The notes under the pieces were generated by a model. It saw only the letters and a list, made by a program, of their open reading frames with translations, made no database searches and was not told where the DNA came from. Of a stretch of 64,000 nucleotides of DNA, positions 11,701-23,800 are shown in pieces. The translations under genes and the position numbers were made by a program. The stretch is from Hirundichthys speculiger (Eukaryota > Chordata > Actinopteri > Beloniformes > Exocoetidae): NCBI GenBank assembly GCA_018398805.1, contig JAGFBZ010002340.1:53501-117500 (forward strand), in the 5' to 3' direction. Numbering within the stretch: position 1 is the first letter of the stretch; each line of letters begins with the position of its first letter.

Positions 11701-14370
11701 ACCTGTAGACACCTGTAGATATCTGTAGATATCTGTAAACACCTGTAGACACCTCTAGACACCTGTACACACCTGTAAACACCTGTAGACACCTGTAAAC
11801 ACCTGTAGACACCTGTAGATATCTGTAAACACCTGTAGACACCTGTAGACACCTGTAAACACCTGTAGACACCTGTAGATACCTGTAGACACCTGTACAC
11901 ACCTGTAAACACCTGTATACACCTGTAGACACCTGTAGATATCTGTAAACACCTGTAGACACCTGTAGATACCTGTAAACACCTGTAGACACCTGTAAAC
12001 ACCTGTAGACACCTGTAGACACCTGTAGATATCTGTAAACACCTGTAGACACCTGTAGATACCTGTAAACACCTGTAGACACCTGTACACACCTGTACAC
12101 AACTGTAGACACCTGTAAACACCTGTAGACACCTGTACACACCTGTACACAACTGTAGACACCTGTAGACACCTGTAAACACCTGTAGACACCTGTGAAC
12201 ACCTGTAAATACCTGTAGTCTGAGGCGCAGCAGCATGATCACATGAAAACATGCTTTGATGCTTTTATGTTTTAAGGTTTTAAATCTTTTTTGTCTTTGA
12301 CTCTGTGATCATCGTCTTGTTCTTAATATCTCGGACAAATACAAACTTTGAACGTGACCTTTGAACAGAGCGACTCACCTTCACGCACCTCCCTGTCGGA
12401 TACGTAGAGGACGTCATCGTCTCTGTGAACACAAACAACGGTTTTCTGTGAGTCCAGCGGGTCTGAGACCAGTTCAGAGGAACCTGGACATAAAATCTCC
12501 AGCTGGATCCTGAACTGGGAACCAGTACTGGAAAGATGCTAACGGCTTGTTTGTTGTTTGTCTAATTAGAAAGTTAGTGATGAAGCTCTGCAGGAAGTCA
12601 CCTGATCAGCGACACGTCATCGATGAGGCCGCCGTTCCCGTTGAAGACGCTGGAGGCTCTGATTCCCAGCTTGGTACTGGCGGCGCTCAGCAGGTCCTCC
12701 ATGGAGCCCAACAGCGCCACCACCTGGAGGAGACACAAAGAACCCACAGCAGACGTGTAACGGTAAAGAAACAACGCAGCCGCCATGTTGCAGCGCTGCT
12801 GTTCAGCAAGACGTTCAGTTCAGTTTTATCTGTATAGCGTCTGTTACAATGTCAACTGTCTCCAGGTCTTTACAGAGACTCAGATCATGACCCCTGAGAC
12901 AATATCATTAACTAAAATTAAAATATTAAATCCAATAAATGATAATGGAGGTAAAAAAAACTCCCACAGAGGGAGAAAAAACCATTAAGCCAAACAGAGG
13001 CAAGAAAAAACTCCACTTTAAGAGGAAGAAACCTGGACCAGGACCTGGATCATATGGAGGGACCTTCCTGATGAAGACCAGCTGGATAAAGACAGAAAAG
13101 AGGAGAGACAGGACAGAGAGAGGATGGATTACAGAGAGGATGGAGGACAGAGAGGACAGAGGACAGAGAGGATGGAGGACAGGGAGAGGATGGAGGACAG
13201 AGAGGATGGAGGACAGAGAGTCCACATCTGTCCACACCTGTCTGTCTACATCAGTCTGTCCACATCTGTCTGTCCACACCTGTCTGTCTACATCTGTCTG
13301 TCCACACCTGTCTGTCTACATCTGTCTGTCCACACCTGTCTGTCCACATCAGTCTGTCCACATCTGTCCACACCTGTCTGTCCACATCTGTCTGTCCACA
13401 CCTGTCTGTCCACACCTGTCTGTCTACATCTGTCTGCCCACATCTGTCTGTCCATACCTGTCTGTCCACACCGGTCTGCCCACATCTGTCTATCTACATC
13501 TGTTTGTCCACATCTGTCTGTCCATACCTGTCTGTCCACACCGGTCTGCCCACATCTGTCTATCTACATCTGTTTGTCCACATCTGTCTGTCCATATCTG
13601 TCTGTCCACACCGGTCTGCCCACATCTGTCTATCTACATCTGTCTGCCCACATCTGTCTGTCCATACCTGTCTATCTACATCTGTTTGTCCACATCTGTC
13701 TGTCCATACCTGTCTGTCCACACCGGTCTGCCCACATCTGTCTATCTACATCTGTTTGTCCACATCTGTCTGTCCATATCTGTCTGTCCACACCGGTCTG
13801 CCCACATCTGTCTATCTACATCTGTTTGTCCACATCTGTCTGTCCACACCGGTCTGCCCACATCCGTCTATCTACATCTGTCTGCCCACATCTGTCTGTC
13901 CATACCTGTCTGTCCACACCGGTCTGTCTACATCTGTCCATCCACATCTGTCTGTCCACATCCGTCCACACCTGTCTATCCACACCTGTCTATCTACATC
14001 TGTCTGTCCACACCGGTCTGCCCACATCTGTCTGTCCATACCTGTCTGTCCACACCTGTCTGTCTACATCTGTCTGCCCACATCTGTCTGTCCACACCTG
14101 TCTGCCCACATCTGTCTGTCCACACCTGTCTATCTACATCTGTTTGTCCACACCTGTCTGTCTACATCTGTCTGCCCACATCTGTCTGTCCACACCTGTC
14201 TGTCTACATCTGTCCATTCACATCTGTCTGTCCACATCCGTCCACACCTGTCCACATCTGTCCGACTCAGCTCCGTTAACCTGACCGCCATCTTCTAACA
14301 AAATAAAAGCCCGCTTCTTTACCTTCCCGCTCGTGCTCGTTCCGCTCACGAACAGCGTCACTCTCTTCAT
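2767..14370 (-). CDS. kctd9: BTB/POZ and pentapeptide-repeat protein KCTD9, 12 coding exons
   Basis: Coding exons on the minus strand, in order: 14323-14370, 12602-12723, 12379-12422, 10931-11018, 10775-10833, 9754-9882, 9616-9683, 9442-9537, 7070-7219, 6231-6336, 4517-4650, 2767-2883. They sum to 1161 nt, 386 residues plus TGA; human KCTD9 is 389. All introns are GT-AG and every phase joins. The start [11 protein letters not shown] and end [12 protein letters not shown] are family-typical. Residues 1-70 form the N-terminal KHA-like part ([18 protein letters not shown]). About 85-186 is the BTB domain ([20 protein letters not shown], then [18 protein letters not shown]). About 219-380 is a run of A(N/D)LxG pentapeptides ([18 protein letters not shown]) that folds as a right-handed beta-helix. 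The family acts as a cullin-3 substrate adaptor; that role is family knowledge, not read from the sequence. Nearly every long intron carries a private minisatellite. I cannot tell whether this is the a or b teleost paralogue. Confidence 0.95.
3040..3720. mobile_element. Retroelement-like fragment in kctd9 intron 11
   Basis: A GC-rich block (CGCCCGGGGTTAGGGTCACC, GGGCCCAGCCGGGCTCAGCC) of a kind I recall as dispersed in many fish genomes. No intact reverse transcriptase or integrase frame is visible. Short open frames on both strands look incidental. Class not determined. Confidence 0.45.
3740..4035 (+). mobile_element. LINE 3' end with (GATG)n tail
   Basis: The segment ends with a stretch reading GGAGCTGGTGGAAGCAGCTG, then GCTGCTGCCCCCATGACC, then a GGAT microsatellite at about 4012-4033. 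This is the typical 3' terminus of non-LTR retrotransposons in teleosts (Rex/L2-like). It lies in kctd9 intron 11. Only the tail end is present. Confidence 0.5.
4759..5548. repeat. 33-bp minisatellite in kctd9 intron 10
   Basis: About 23 units built on CTGATGGACCTCCTCACCTG plus AACCTCTAAC. As 33 is a multiple of three, the minus strand stays open as an 11-residue peptide repeat ([11 protein letters not shown]), which I regard as an artefact. Some units are truncated between 5000 and 5110. Confidence 0.95.
5549..6230. other. kctd9 intron 10 remainder
   Basis: Unique-looking AT-rich intron sequence with a short CAT microsatellite near 5922-5940 and a triplicated GCTAACAGGT near 5955-5983. Nothing else recognised. 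Confidence 0.5.
6520..6620 (-). mobile_element. tRNA-derived SINE-like fragment
   Basis: On the minus strand an A-box-like GTGGATCAGTGGTACAGCTG is followed about 35 nt later by a B-box-like GGTTTGAATCC. This is the internal RNA polymerase III promoter layout of a tRNA-derived SINE head. There is no cloverleaf or clear tail, so it is probably inert. It lies in kctd9 intron 9. Confidence 0.45.
6621..7069. other. kctd9 intron 9 remainder
   Basis: AT-rich intron DNA up to the exon 9 donor at 7069. No array, RNA gene or transposon recognised. Confidence 0.5.
7500..8475. repeat. 28-bp minisatellite in kctd9 intron 8 (family copy 1)
   Basis: About 34 units whose core is CCTCTAGTGGTCGGTAGAGG followed by AACCGCAG. 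The ends CCTCTA and TAGAGG are complementary, so each unit can form a hairpin. Variant sites are TCGG/TCAG/TTAA, ACC/ACT and GCC/GCT. The same family recurs at 33765-35002 and 58207-58868. Confidence 0.97.
8515..9440. repeat. 20-bp minisatellite in kctd9 intron 8
   Basis: About 46 units of GCTCAGATGTTTCTGGACCT, including a TTCTTGG variant. The array runs right up to the exon 8 donor; the last unit ends within a few bases of the splice site at 9441. Confidence 0.96.
9905..10769. repeat. 14-bp minisatellite in kctd9 intron 5
   Basis: About 60 degenerate units of GTTAACAGGCGGCC, containing the palindrome GTTAAC. It spans from just beyond exon 6 to within 4 bp of the exon 5 donor (10773-10774), filling almost the whole intron. 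Confidence 0.93.
11341..12215. repeat. 10-bp minisatellite in kctd9 intron 3
   Basis: About 87 units of ACCTGTAGAC with variants ACCTGTAAAC, ACCTGTACAC and ATCTGTAGAT. Longer blocks of several units recur, so there is higher-order structure. Open frames of up to 336 codons on the minus strand arise only because the consensus lacks stops. Confidence 0.97.
12817..13110. mobile_element. Dispersed teleost repeat in kctd9 intron 1
   Basis: Begins CAGTTTTATCTGTATAGCG and continues through AAAAAACTCCACTTTAAGAG and GGAAGAAACCTGGACCAGGA. I recognise the layout (TATATAGCG start, then AAAACTCC and AGGAAGAAACCT) as a common interspersed element of ray-finned fishes. No coding capacity seen; class unknown. 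Confidence 0.5.
13110..13216. repeat. Short purine-rich tandem tract
   Basis: Imperfect copies of GAGGATGGAGGACAGA, directly joined to the next array. Confidence 0.8.
13217..14262. repeat. 14-bp minisatellite in kctd9 intron 1
   Basis: About 75 units of TGTCTGTCCACACC alternating with TGTCTGTCTACATC. Blocks of about 120-190 bp recur (the run ending CACCGGTCTGCCC appears repeatedly). The array ends about 60 bp from the exon 1 donor. Open frames of up to 446 codons across it are artefacts. Confidence 0.97.
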
Positions 14371-14600
14371 GACGAGCGGAGCTCCTCCGGACCGTCTCCG
14401 TCTCTGATCCACCGTCTCCGTCTCTTCTCTACCGGATCGTCTCTGTCCGGTTTTTAATCATAAAACCAGTTTCTTCTTCTCTCTGACAACAGCCTCCTTC
14501 CTGCTTTTGCTCCGCCCAGCTGTGGCCTCAGCCAATCAGGTACTGACGAAATGACGGGATAGCCAATCAGTGAACGGGGAAGGCGGGACTTTAACGTGTC
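14371..14600 (-). promoter_or_regulatory. Probable kctd9 promoter and 5' UTR
   Basis: A relatively CpG-rich stretch directly upstream of the kctd9 start. Two CCAAT-type elements (plus-strand GCCAATCAG) lie near 14530 and 14562, about 160-190 nt upstream of the ATG, a usual NF-Y position. No TATA box was seen. An ATT microsatellite follows further upstream. Confidence 0.5.
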
Positions 14601-14628
14601 CGCGCAGGATTTTTGTAATTTTATGTTG

Positions 14629-14666
14629 TATTATTATTATTATTATTATCATTATCTTTATCTTTA

Positions 14667-14737
<71 letters not shown>
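14629..14737. repeat. (ATT)n microsatellite upstream of kctd9
   Basis: About 36 ATT repeats with a small CATTATCTTTATC interruption near the left end. It lies about 260 bp upstream of the kctd9 ATG. Confidence 0.98.
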
Positions 14738-16500
14738 GGAGGAGCTAAACCTTCAAGCTTCTGAGACGTTTGACCAAGAAAAACCTGGTTTTCCGCGTTT
14801 CCGTAAACGTTACCGTTGTTTGTTGATAGAAACGAGCCGGAACGCTGCTAGAACTGATGGATCCTCCTCCAATCAATAAATATAGTTTTATAACAATGAT
14901 TAGGAATGTACAGGCTCTTAAAAACATATTTATATATTCATTTATTTGTTTACCTATTTTTATATACATATAATCATTTGAATTTCTAGTATATTTTTAT
15001 AAATGTGATGGTTTTTAGGTTTTTTAATTAACGGGGAGCTGGGTTACTTGGATTATTCTAAAGTCTTTTAACTCAGTATTTAAGCTAAAAGCTTCCCAGC
15101 TGTGATGAACACTTCCTTTTTCTGGATTGCCAGAATAAAATCAGTTTTATCCAGGGTGTCTTCATTGTCTCTTTATTTTAATCCAGTATGGTATTTCTGA
15201 TTTTAATCATTTTATGGTCTCTTCCTTTTCTTTTTCCCCGCTGAATCTACCAGTTTAATCCGTGTATGTTATCTTATGTTTCCTATTATATGGTTTATAT
15301 ATTTTCATGTATTCTTTATTCCTTTTTTTATTATTATTATTAGCACTTATTTTTAAATTCATATTATAGACTTATTCTTTAATTCTCAAGTGATTCAGTG
15401 GCTTTGGACATTTTTTTAATTATTTCACTATTATTTTACACTTAAAACAATAGTTTAGCACCTGGGGACTGTTAGACCCCCCAGGTGATGGTTTCACTGG
15501 TTTCAATGGTGTCACTGGGACCAGCTCTGCGTCCTTTCGGGTCTGAAGTTGCGTCCTCAGGGGGGGGACTTCTGTGGAATTTTGACATTTTTGTTCTTAG
15601 ATCAAGAGTTTGAGATAAAGTTGCAGCTGTTGGTGGTTGTAGTATAGTTAGCCTCGTTAGCCTAGTTAGCCCAGTTAGCCTAACCGGCGACAGGAGGAGG
15701 TGAAGAGCAGAGACCGAATGTCCTGAAGAGACGGATGTGAGACATCTAACAGAAATTAATGTGCTGATGAAGCGTTTGCACCATCCGTTCCATCAGACGG
15801 TCCAAACCCTGAGCTACAGCCTGCCACCGTAGATGCCCCCCCTCCGGGTGAAGTTATTGAAGGCCTGCACCCTGCAGATGATCCGCCTGAAGACGACCCT
15901 CCTCCCGCTGCAGATAACCCGAACCCGCGCCAGCTGACACGGATCCAGGACCTTTAACTAACCGGCCTGGTTACGTCCCTCCACAGGAAATCACCGCGCT
16001 TCCAAAGTTCCCCCCCAGAAAACAAACCAGACGGAGGCGCGTGAAGACCGCTATCCTCACCGACACTCCTGAGATGGAGATTTATTTCAGTGGGTGCTAT
16101 GGGAATGTGAAAAGGTAAAAAAAGATCACCTACCCCACCTTTAACTGAACCAGGAGACATAAATCCAGACATTAATGACTTCACCTTGTTAAATTGTAGC
16201 TTTATAATTAGATTTTATTCCTGAAATCACATTTTTTGTTTTCTCAGAAAACTCTTCAGTTCAGTTCACAGCTTCGGTTTATAAAAACTCAACTTTCTGT
16301 CAAAGTCAAAAAGGATTCAAAAGAAAACACTTCTATGAAGACAACAATAGAAGCAGAGAAGAAGAAGGACCAAGATGCTTCAGGTGAATCAGCCAATCAG
16401 AGAGCAGCCTGAGGTCAAGGTTCATTCAGGATCACCAGTCCAGACCACAGGTCCATCCCTGGTCGCCATGGAGACATGAATCCAGCAGACAGCAGCTTTT
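14738..16500. other. Intergenic DNA between kctd9 and marchf5l
   Basis: Mostly AT-rich sequence with no recognised exon. A short GTTAGCCTA repetition lies near 15648-15685. A GC-richer patch near 15820-16060 has short open frames without recognisable domains. Nothing else supported. Confidence 0.5.
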
Positions 16501-16509
16501 CCTTTTTAC

Positions 16510-16515
16510 TTTATT
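16510..16515 (-). terminator. Candidate polyadenylation signal of marchf5l
   Basis: AATAAA on the minus strand, about 1.3 kb past the marchf5l stop. If used, the 3' UTR would consist mostly of the 14-bp array at 16656-17790. No closer canonical signal was noticed in the array. Confidence 0.4.
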
Positions 16516-16655
16516 TCCAGCAGCAATAAAACAAACGTCTTCCAGAAGAAAACACAAACGTCAGCGTTGAACATCTCAGCTCCATCTGGAGACGAGCACC
16601 AACCCAGAGAAGCTGTTAGTTCTGGAGCCTGAGCAGGAGGAACGACTGAGGACGT

Positions 16656-17790
16656 CTCTGGGGGACGTCTCTGAGGGACGTCACTGGAGGACATCACTGG
16701 AGGATGTCTCTGGGGGACGTCTCTGGAGGATATCACTGGAGGACATCTCTGGAAGATGTCTCTGGGGGACGTCTCTGGAGGATATCACTGGAGGACGTCT
16801 CTGGGGGACGTCTCTGAGGGACGTCACTGGAGGACATCTCTGGGGGACGTCTCTGGGGAACGTCTCAAAGGGACATCACTGGAGGACGTCTCTGGGGAAC
16901 GTCTCTGGAGGACATCACTGGAGGACGTCTCTGAAAGACGTAATGGGGATGTCTCTAGGGGACGTCTCTGAGGGATGTTATGGAGGACGTCACTGGAAGA
17001 TGTCTCTGGGGGACGTTATAGGCGACGTCTCTGGGGACGTCACTGGAGGACATCTCTGAGGATCATCTCTGGAGGACACCTCTGGGGGATGTTATGGGGG
17101 GCGTCTCTGGAGGACGTCACTGGAGGACGTCTCTGACAGACGTTATGGGGGACGTCACTGGAGGACATCTCTGGGAGATGTTATGGGGGATGTCACTGGA
17201 GGACATCTCTGGGGGATGTCTCTGGGGGACATCACTGGAGGACGTCTCTGGGGGACATCTCTGAGGGAAGTTATGGAGGATGTCTCTGGAGGACATCACT
17301 GGAGGATGTCTCTGGGGGACGTAATGGGGACGTCTCTGACTCTCTCTGGGGACGTCTCTGGGAGATGCTCTGGGGGACGCCTCTGACTCTCTCTGGGGAC
17401 ATCTCTGAGGGACGTCTCTGAAGGACATCTCTGAGGAATGTCCCTGGGGGACATCGCTGACTCTCTAGGGGACGTTTTGGGGCACGTCTCTGGGGGACGT
17501 CTCTGAAGGATATCTCTAACTCTCTGGGGGATGTCTCTGGGGGACGTCTCTGACTCTCTCTGGGGGACGTCTCTGAGGGACATCTCTGACTCTCTGGGGG
17601 ATGTCTCTGGGGGATGTCTTTGACTCTCTGGGGGACGTCTCTGGGGGACGTCTCTGACTCTCTGGGGGATGTCTCTGGGGGACGTCTCTGACTCTCTGGG
17701 GGACGTCTCTGGGGGATGTTCTGGGGTATGTCTCTGAGGGATGTCTCTGGAGGACGTCTTTGACTCTCTCTGGGGGACGTTATGAGAAAC
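16656..17790. repeat. ~14-bp minisatellite in the marchf5l 3' region
   Basis: About 80 units around GGACGTCTCTGGGG, with variants GGACATCACTGGA and GACTCTCTGGGGGA. The GACGTC palindrome recurs dozens of times. The array comes within about 20 bp of the marchf5l stop codon at 17808, so it probably forms most of the 3' UTR. Confidence 0.94.
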
Positions 17791-17807
17791 GTCTCTGGGG
17801 GATGTCT

Positions 17808-20800
17808 TCACTCATTGCCACTGTCCTCGCTGTCATCGTGTCCGTCCTCCGGCGCTGCGTCTCCGGGTCGGTCCGGGAAGTTCAGGATGCGTTTGTGGGC
17901 CTGAAGGATGAACTGCTGCTGCTTGAAGTAAACCTTCAAGACCCCTTTGATGAGGACGAAGACGACACCGCCCTGCAGGGACAGAACAGGAGACCAGGTC
18001 CAGAACAAGAAACCAGGGACAGAACAGGAGACCAGGTCCAGAACAGGAAACCAGGTCCAGAAAAAACCGCTCTGCACTTGTTCTCATTACATTTTTTGTT
18101 TTCTTACATGAAACATCTGATGTTGGGCCACACCCACAGACCCATTGCTGATGTTGGGCCACACCCACAGACTGATGTTGGGCCACACCCACAGACCCGT
18201 GGCTGATGTTGGGCCACACCCACAGACCCGTGGCTGATGTTGGGCCACACCCACAGACCCGTGGCTGATGTTGGGCCACACCCACAGGTCTGTGGCTGAT
18301 GTTGGGCCACACCCACAGACCTGTGGCTGATGTTGGGCCACACCCACAGACCCGTGACTGATGTTGGGCCACACCCACAGACCTGTGACTGATGTTGGGC
18401 CACACCCACAGGTCTGTGACTGATGTTGGGCCACACCCACACACCTGTGGCTGATGTTGGGCCACACCCACAGACCTGTGGCTGATGTTGGGCCACACCC
18501 ACAGACCCGTGGCTGATGTTGGGCCACACCCACAGACCTGTAACTGATGTTGGGCCACACCCACAGACCCGTGGCTGATGTTGGGCCACACCCACAGACC
18601 CGTGGCTGATGTTGGGCCACACCCACAGACCCGTGGCTGATGTTGGGCCACACCCACAGACCCGTGGCTGATGTTGGGCCACACCCACAGACCCGTGGCT
18701 GATGTTGCGCCACACCCACAGACCCGTGGCTGATGTTGGGCCACACCCACAGACCTGTGACTGATGTTGGGCCACACCCACAGGTCTGATTGGCGTGTAA
18801 ATGGAATGACGTGTCAAGGTGAGGTAAAGTGATGGAGCTTCAGGTGTTCTCACCAGGACCGTGCGCTGCAGGTTGGAGGAAACCCGCCGGAACATCAGCC
18901 GACCCACCAGGCTGGCGACGGAGGGGAAGATGAGCGCTCCGCACAGAGTTCTGGACAGCGACAGGTGGTCTCCAGAACCGGGACCGTCTCCAGGCGCCCG
19001 AGGCAGGTAACCGCTGCTCCCTGAGGGCCAGACACATTAACATGAAGATCCAGATCCAGGACCAGGATCAGAACCAGGATCAGAACCAGGACCAGGACCA
19101 GAACCAGGATCAGGACCAGGACTCAGGTCACATGGCACCCAGAACCAGAACCGGGACCAGGACCAGAACCAGGACCAGATCCAGGAATACGACTCAGGTC
19201 ACATGACAGCCAGAACCAGGACCAGGACCAGGATCAGAACCAGGACCAGAACTGGGATCAGGACCAGGACTCAGGTCATATGACAGCCAGAACCAGAACC
19301 AGGACCAGAACCAGGAACAGGACTCAGGTCACATGACAGCCAGAACCAGGACCAGGACCAGGATCAGAACCAGGACCAGAACTGGGATCAGGACTCAGGT
19401 CACATGACAGCCAGAACCAGAACCAGGACCAGAACCAGGATCAGAACCGGGACCAGGACCAGAACCAGGATCAGGATCAGGACCAGGACCAGGACTCAGG
19501 TCACATGACAGCCAGAACCAGAACCAGAACCAGGACCAGAACCAGGAACAGGACTCAGGTCACATGACAGCCAGAACCAGAACCAGGACCAGGACTCAGG
19601 TCACATGACAGCCAGAACCAGGACCAGGACCAGGACTCAGGTCGCATGACAGCCAGAACCAGGACCAGGACCAGAACCAGGACTCAGGTCACATGACAAC
19701 CAGGACCAGGACCAGGACTCAGGTCGCATGACAGCCAGAACCAGAACCAGGACCAGAACCAGGACTCAGGTCACATGACAGCCAGAACCAGGACCAGAAC
19801 CAGGACCAGGGCCAGAACCAGGACTCAGGTCACATGGCAGCCAGAACCAGGACCAGAACCAGGACCAGAACCAGGACCAGGGCCACAGAGCCATGGCGGG
19901 TTGGGGTTGGGTGATCAGAACCTACCTGGAGGGAAGCTGCGTTTGCAGCAGCGCCGCTGCCACAGCCGGACCACGTAATCCTCCCAGCGGATCATCTTCC
20001 CCAGAACCAGCAGGACTGGGATGGTGGGCAGACCCATGAGCAGGAACAGCGGGTCGGCCCGCTCCATCACGTAGAGCCCCTTCTTATGTCCCACCACCTG
20101 GAGGCAGAGACACCGGGTCAAAGATGTCAGCGGTTCTGAAGGTTCCTGGACCTGAGTGACCACCAGACCTGCATGACCGTCACCGCTCCGTAGGTGACCG
20201 CAGACCAGTACACCGTCCCCACCAGAACCCCCACAGCAGCGACCGGACTGACCCGGGACAGAGCTGCATCCGCCTGCTGCAGGACCGACACCAGTGGACC
20301 TGAGGACGACAGTCAACCAGTTAGTTCAGCCAAATCCTGGTTCTGGTTCAACTGAGACCCAAATACGAGGACTTAAAAACTGATTTACAACATTTAACCA
20401 AACGAGCTGCTAATGAACACGTCAGACCACAGAAACCAGTCAGAGCTCTGAGCCTCTGAAACTGCAGAGGACCAGAGGACCTTCTCCACAAGACTCTGCT
20501 GCGTTCTGATTGGATGGCGTGAAATACTGCTGCCTTGATTCGCTGTGAAGATTCTCCTTCAGATCAGCTAATAAACAACCTCAGATCAACTAATAAACAA
20601 CCTCAGATCAACTAGTAAACAACCCCAGATCAGCTAATAAACAACCTCAGATCAACTAATAAACAACCTCAGATCAACTAGTAAACAACCTCAGATCAAC
20701 TAATAAACAACCTCATATCAACCAATGAATAACCTCAGACCAACTAGTAAAAAACCTCAGATCAACTAGTAAACAACCTCAGTTCAACTAATAACCAACC

Positions 20801-23800
20801 TCAGATCAACTAGTAAACATCAGATCAACTAGTAAACAACCTCAGATCAACTAATAACCAACCTCAGATCAACCAATGAATAACCTCAGATAAACTAGTA
20901 AACAACCTCAGTTCAACTAATAACCAACCTCAGATCAACTAGTAAACATCAGATCAACTAGTAAACAACCTCAGATCAACTAATAACCAACCTCAGATTA
21001 ACTAATAACCAACCTCAGATCAACTAATAACCAACCTCAGATCAACTAATAACCAACCCCATATCAACCAATGAATAACCTCAGATCAACTAGTAAACAA
21101 CCTCAGTTCAACTAATAACCAAACTCAGATCAACTAGTAAACATCAGATCAACTAGTAAACAACCTCAGATCAACTAATAACCAACCTCAGATCAACCAA
21201 TGAATAACCTCAGATCAACTAGTAAACAACCTCAGTTCAACTAATAACCAACCTCAGATCAACTAGTAAACATCAGATCAACTAGTTAACAACCTCAGAT
21301 CAACTAATAAACAACCTCAGATCAACTAATAACCAACCTCAGATCAACTAATAACCAACCCCATATCAACCAATAAACAACCTCAGATCAACTAATAACC
21401 AACCTCAGATCAACTAATAACCAACCTCAGATCAACTAATAAACAACCCCATATCAACCAATGAATAACCTCAGATCAACTAGTAAACAACCTCAGATCA
21501 ACTAATAACCAACCTCAGATCAACTAATAACCAACCTTAGATCAACTAATAAACAACACCATATCAACCAATGAATAACCCCAGATCAACTAGTAAACAA
21601 CCTCAGTTCAACTAATAACCAACCTCAGATCAACTAGTAAACATCAGATCAACTAGTAAACAACCTCAGATCAACTAGTAAAAAACCTCAGATCAACTAA
21701 TAACCAACCCCAAATCAACTAGTAAACAACCTCTGATCAACTAATAAACAACCTCAGATCAACTAATAACCAACCTCAGATCAACTAATAACCAACCTTA
21801 GATCAACTAATAAACAACCCCATATCAACCAATGAATAACCTCAGATCAACTAGTAATCAACCTCAGTTCAACTAATAACCAACCTCAGATCAACTAGTA
21901 AACATCAGATCAACTAGTAAACAACCTCAGATCAACTAGTAAAAAACCTCAGATAAACTAGTAAACAACCTCAGATCAACTAGTAAAAAACCTCAGATCA
22001 ACTAATAACCAACCCAGATCAACTAATAACCAACCCCAAATCAACTAGTAAACAACCTCTGATCAACTAATAATCAACCTCAGATCAACTAATAACCAAC
22101 CCCATATCAACCAATAAACAACCTCAGATCAACTAATAACCAACCTCAGATCAACTAATAAACAACCCCATATCAACCAATGAATAACCTCAGATCAACT
22201 AGTAAACAACCTCAGATCAACTAATAACCAACCTTAGATCAACTAATAAACAACCCCATATCAACCAATGAATAACCTCAGATCAACTAGTAAACAACCT
22301 CAGTTCAACTAATAACCAACCTCAGATCAACTAGTAAACAACCTCAGATCAACTAGTAAAAAACCTCAGATCAACTAATAACCAACCCCAAATCAACTAG
22401 TAAACAACCTCAGATCAACTAATAAACAACCTCAGATCAACTAATAACCAACCTCAGATCAACTAATAACCAACCTTAGATCAACTAATAAACAACCCCA
22501 TATCAACCAATGAATAACCTCAGATCAACTAGTAAACAACCTCAGTTCAACTAATAACCAACCTCAGATCAACTAGTAAACATCAGATCAACTAGTAAAC
22601 AACCTCAGATCAACTAGTAAAAAACCTCAGATCAACTAGTAAAAAACCTCAGATAAACTAGTAAACAACCTCAGATCAACTAGTAAAAAACCTCAGATCA
22701 ACTAATAACCAACCCCAAATCAACTAGTAAACAACCTCTGATCAACTAATAAACAACCTCAGATCAACTAATAAACAACCTTAGATCAACTAGTAAACAA
22801 CCTCAGATCAACTAATAACCAACCTCAGATCAACTAGTAAACATCAGATCAACAAGTAAACAACCTCTGATCAACAAGTAAACAACCTCAGATCAACTAG
22901 TAAACAACCCCAGATCAAAAAGTAAACAACCTCAGATCAACAAGTAAACAACCTCAGATCAACAAGTAAACAATCACAGATCAACAAGTAAACAACCTCA
23001 GATCAACTAATAACCAACCCCAAATCAACTAGTAAACAACCTCTGATCAACTAATAAACAACCTCAGATCAACTAATAAACAACCTTAGATCAACTAATA
23101 ACCAACCTCAGATCAACTAATAACCAACCTCAGATCAACTAGTAAACATCAGATCAACAAGTAAACAACCTCTGATCAACAAGTAAACAACCTCAGATCA
23201 ACTAGTAAACAACCCCAGATCAAAAAGTAAACAACCTCAGATCAACAAGTAAACAACCTCAGATCAACAAGTAAACAATCACAGATCAACAAGTAAACAA
23301 CCTCAGATCAACAAGTAAACAACCCCAGATCAAAAAGTAAACAACCTCAGATCAACAAGTAAACAACCTCAGATCAACAAGTAAACAATCACAGATCAAC
23401 AAGTAAACAACCTCAGATCAACAAGTAAACAACCTCAGATCAACTAATAACCAACCCCAAATCAACTAGTAAACAACCTCTGATCAACTAATAAACAACC
23501 TCAGATCAACTAATAAACAACCTTAGATCAACTAATAACCAACCTCAGATCAACTAATAACCAACCTCAGATCAACTAGTAAACATCAGATCAACAAGTA
23601 AACAACCTCTGATCAACAAGTAAACAACCTCAGATCAACTAGTAAACAACCCCAGATCAAAAAGTAAACAACCTCAGATCAACAAGTAAACAACCTCAGA
23701 TCAACAAGTAAACAATCACAGATCAACAAGTAAACAACCTCAGATCAACAAGTAAACAATCACAGATCAACAAGTAAACAACCACAGATTATGACTTCAA

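Noticed and set aside
11192..12252. Antisense open frames of up to 336 codons (Cys/Tyr/Val-rich peptide repeat)
   Set aside because: Product of a 10-bp array without stop codons inside kctd9 intron 3; no domain, no splice support, open in several frames at once.
12939..14298. Open frames of 264-446 codons with Cys-Pro-His repeats
   Set aside because: They read through the 14-bp array in kctd9 intron 1; the sequence is a frame rotation of one short unit.
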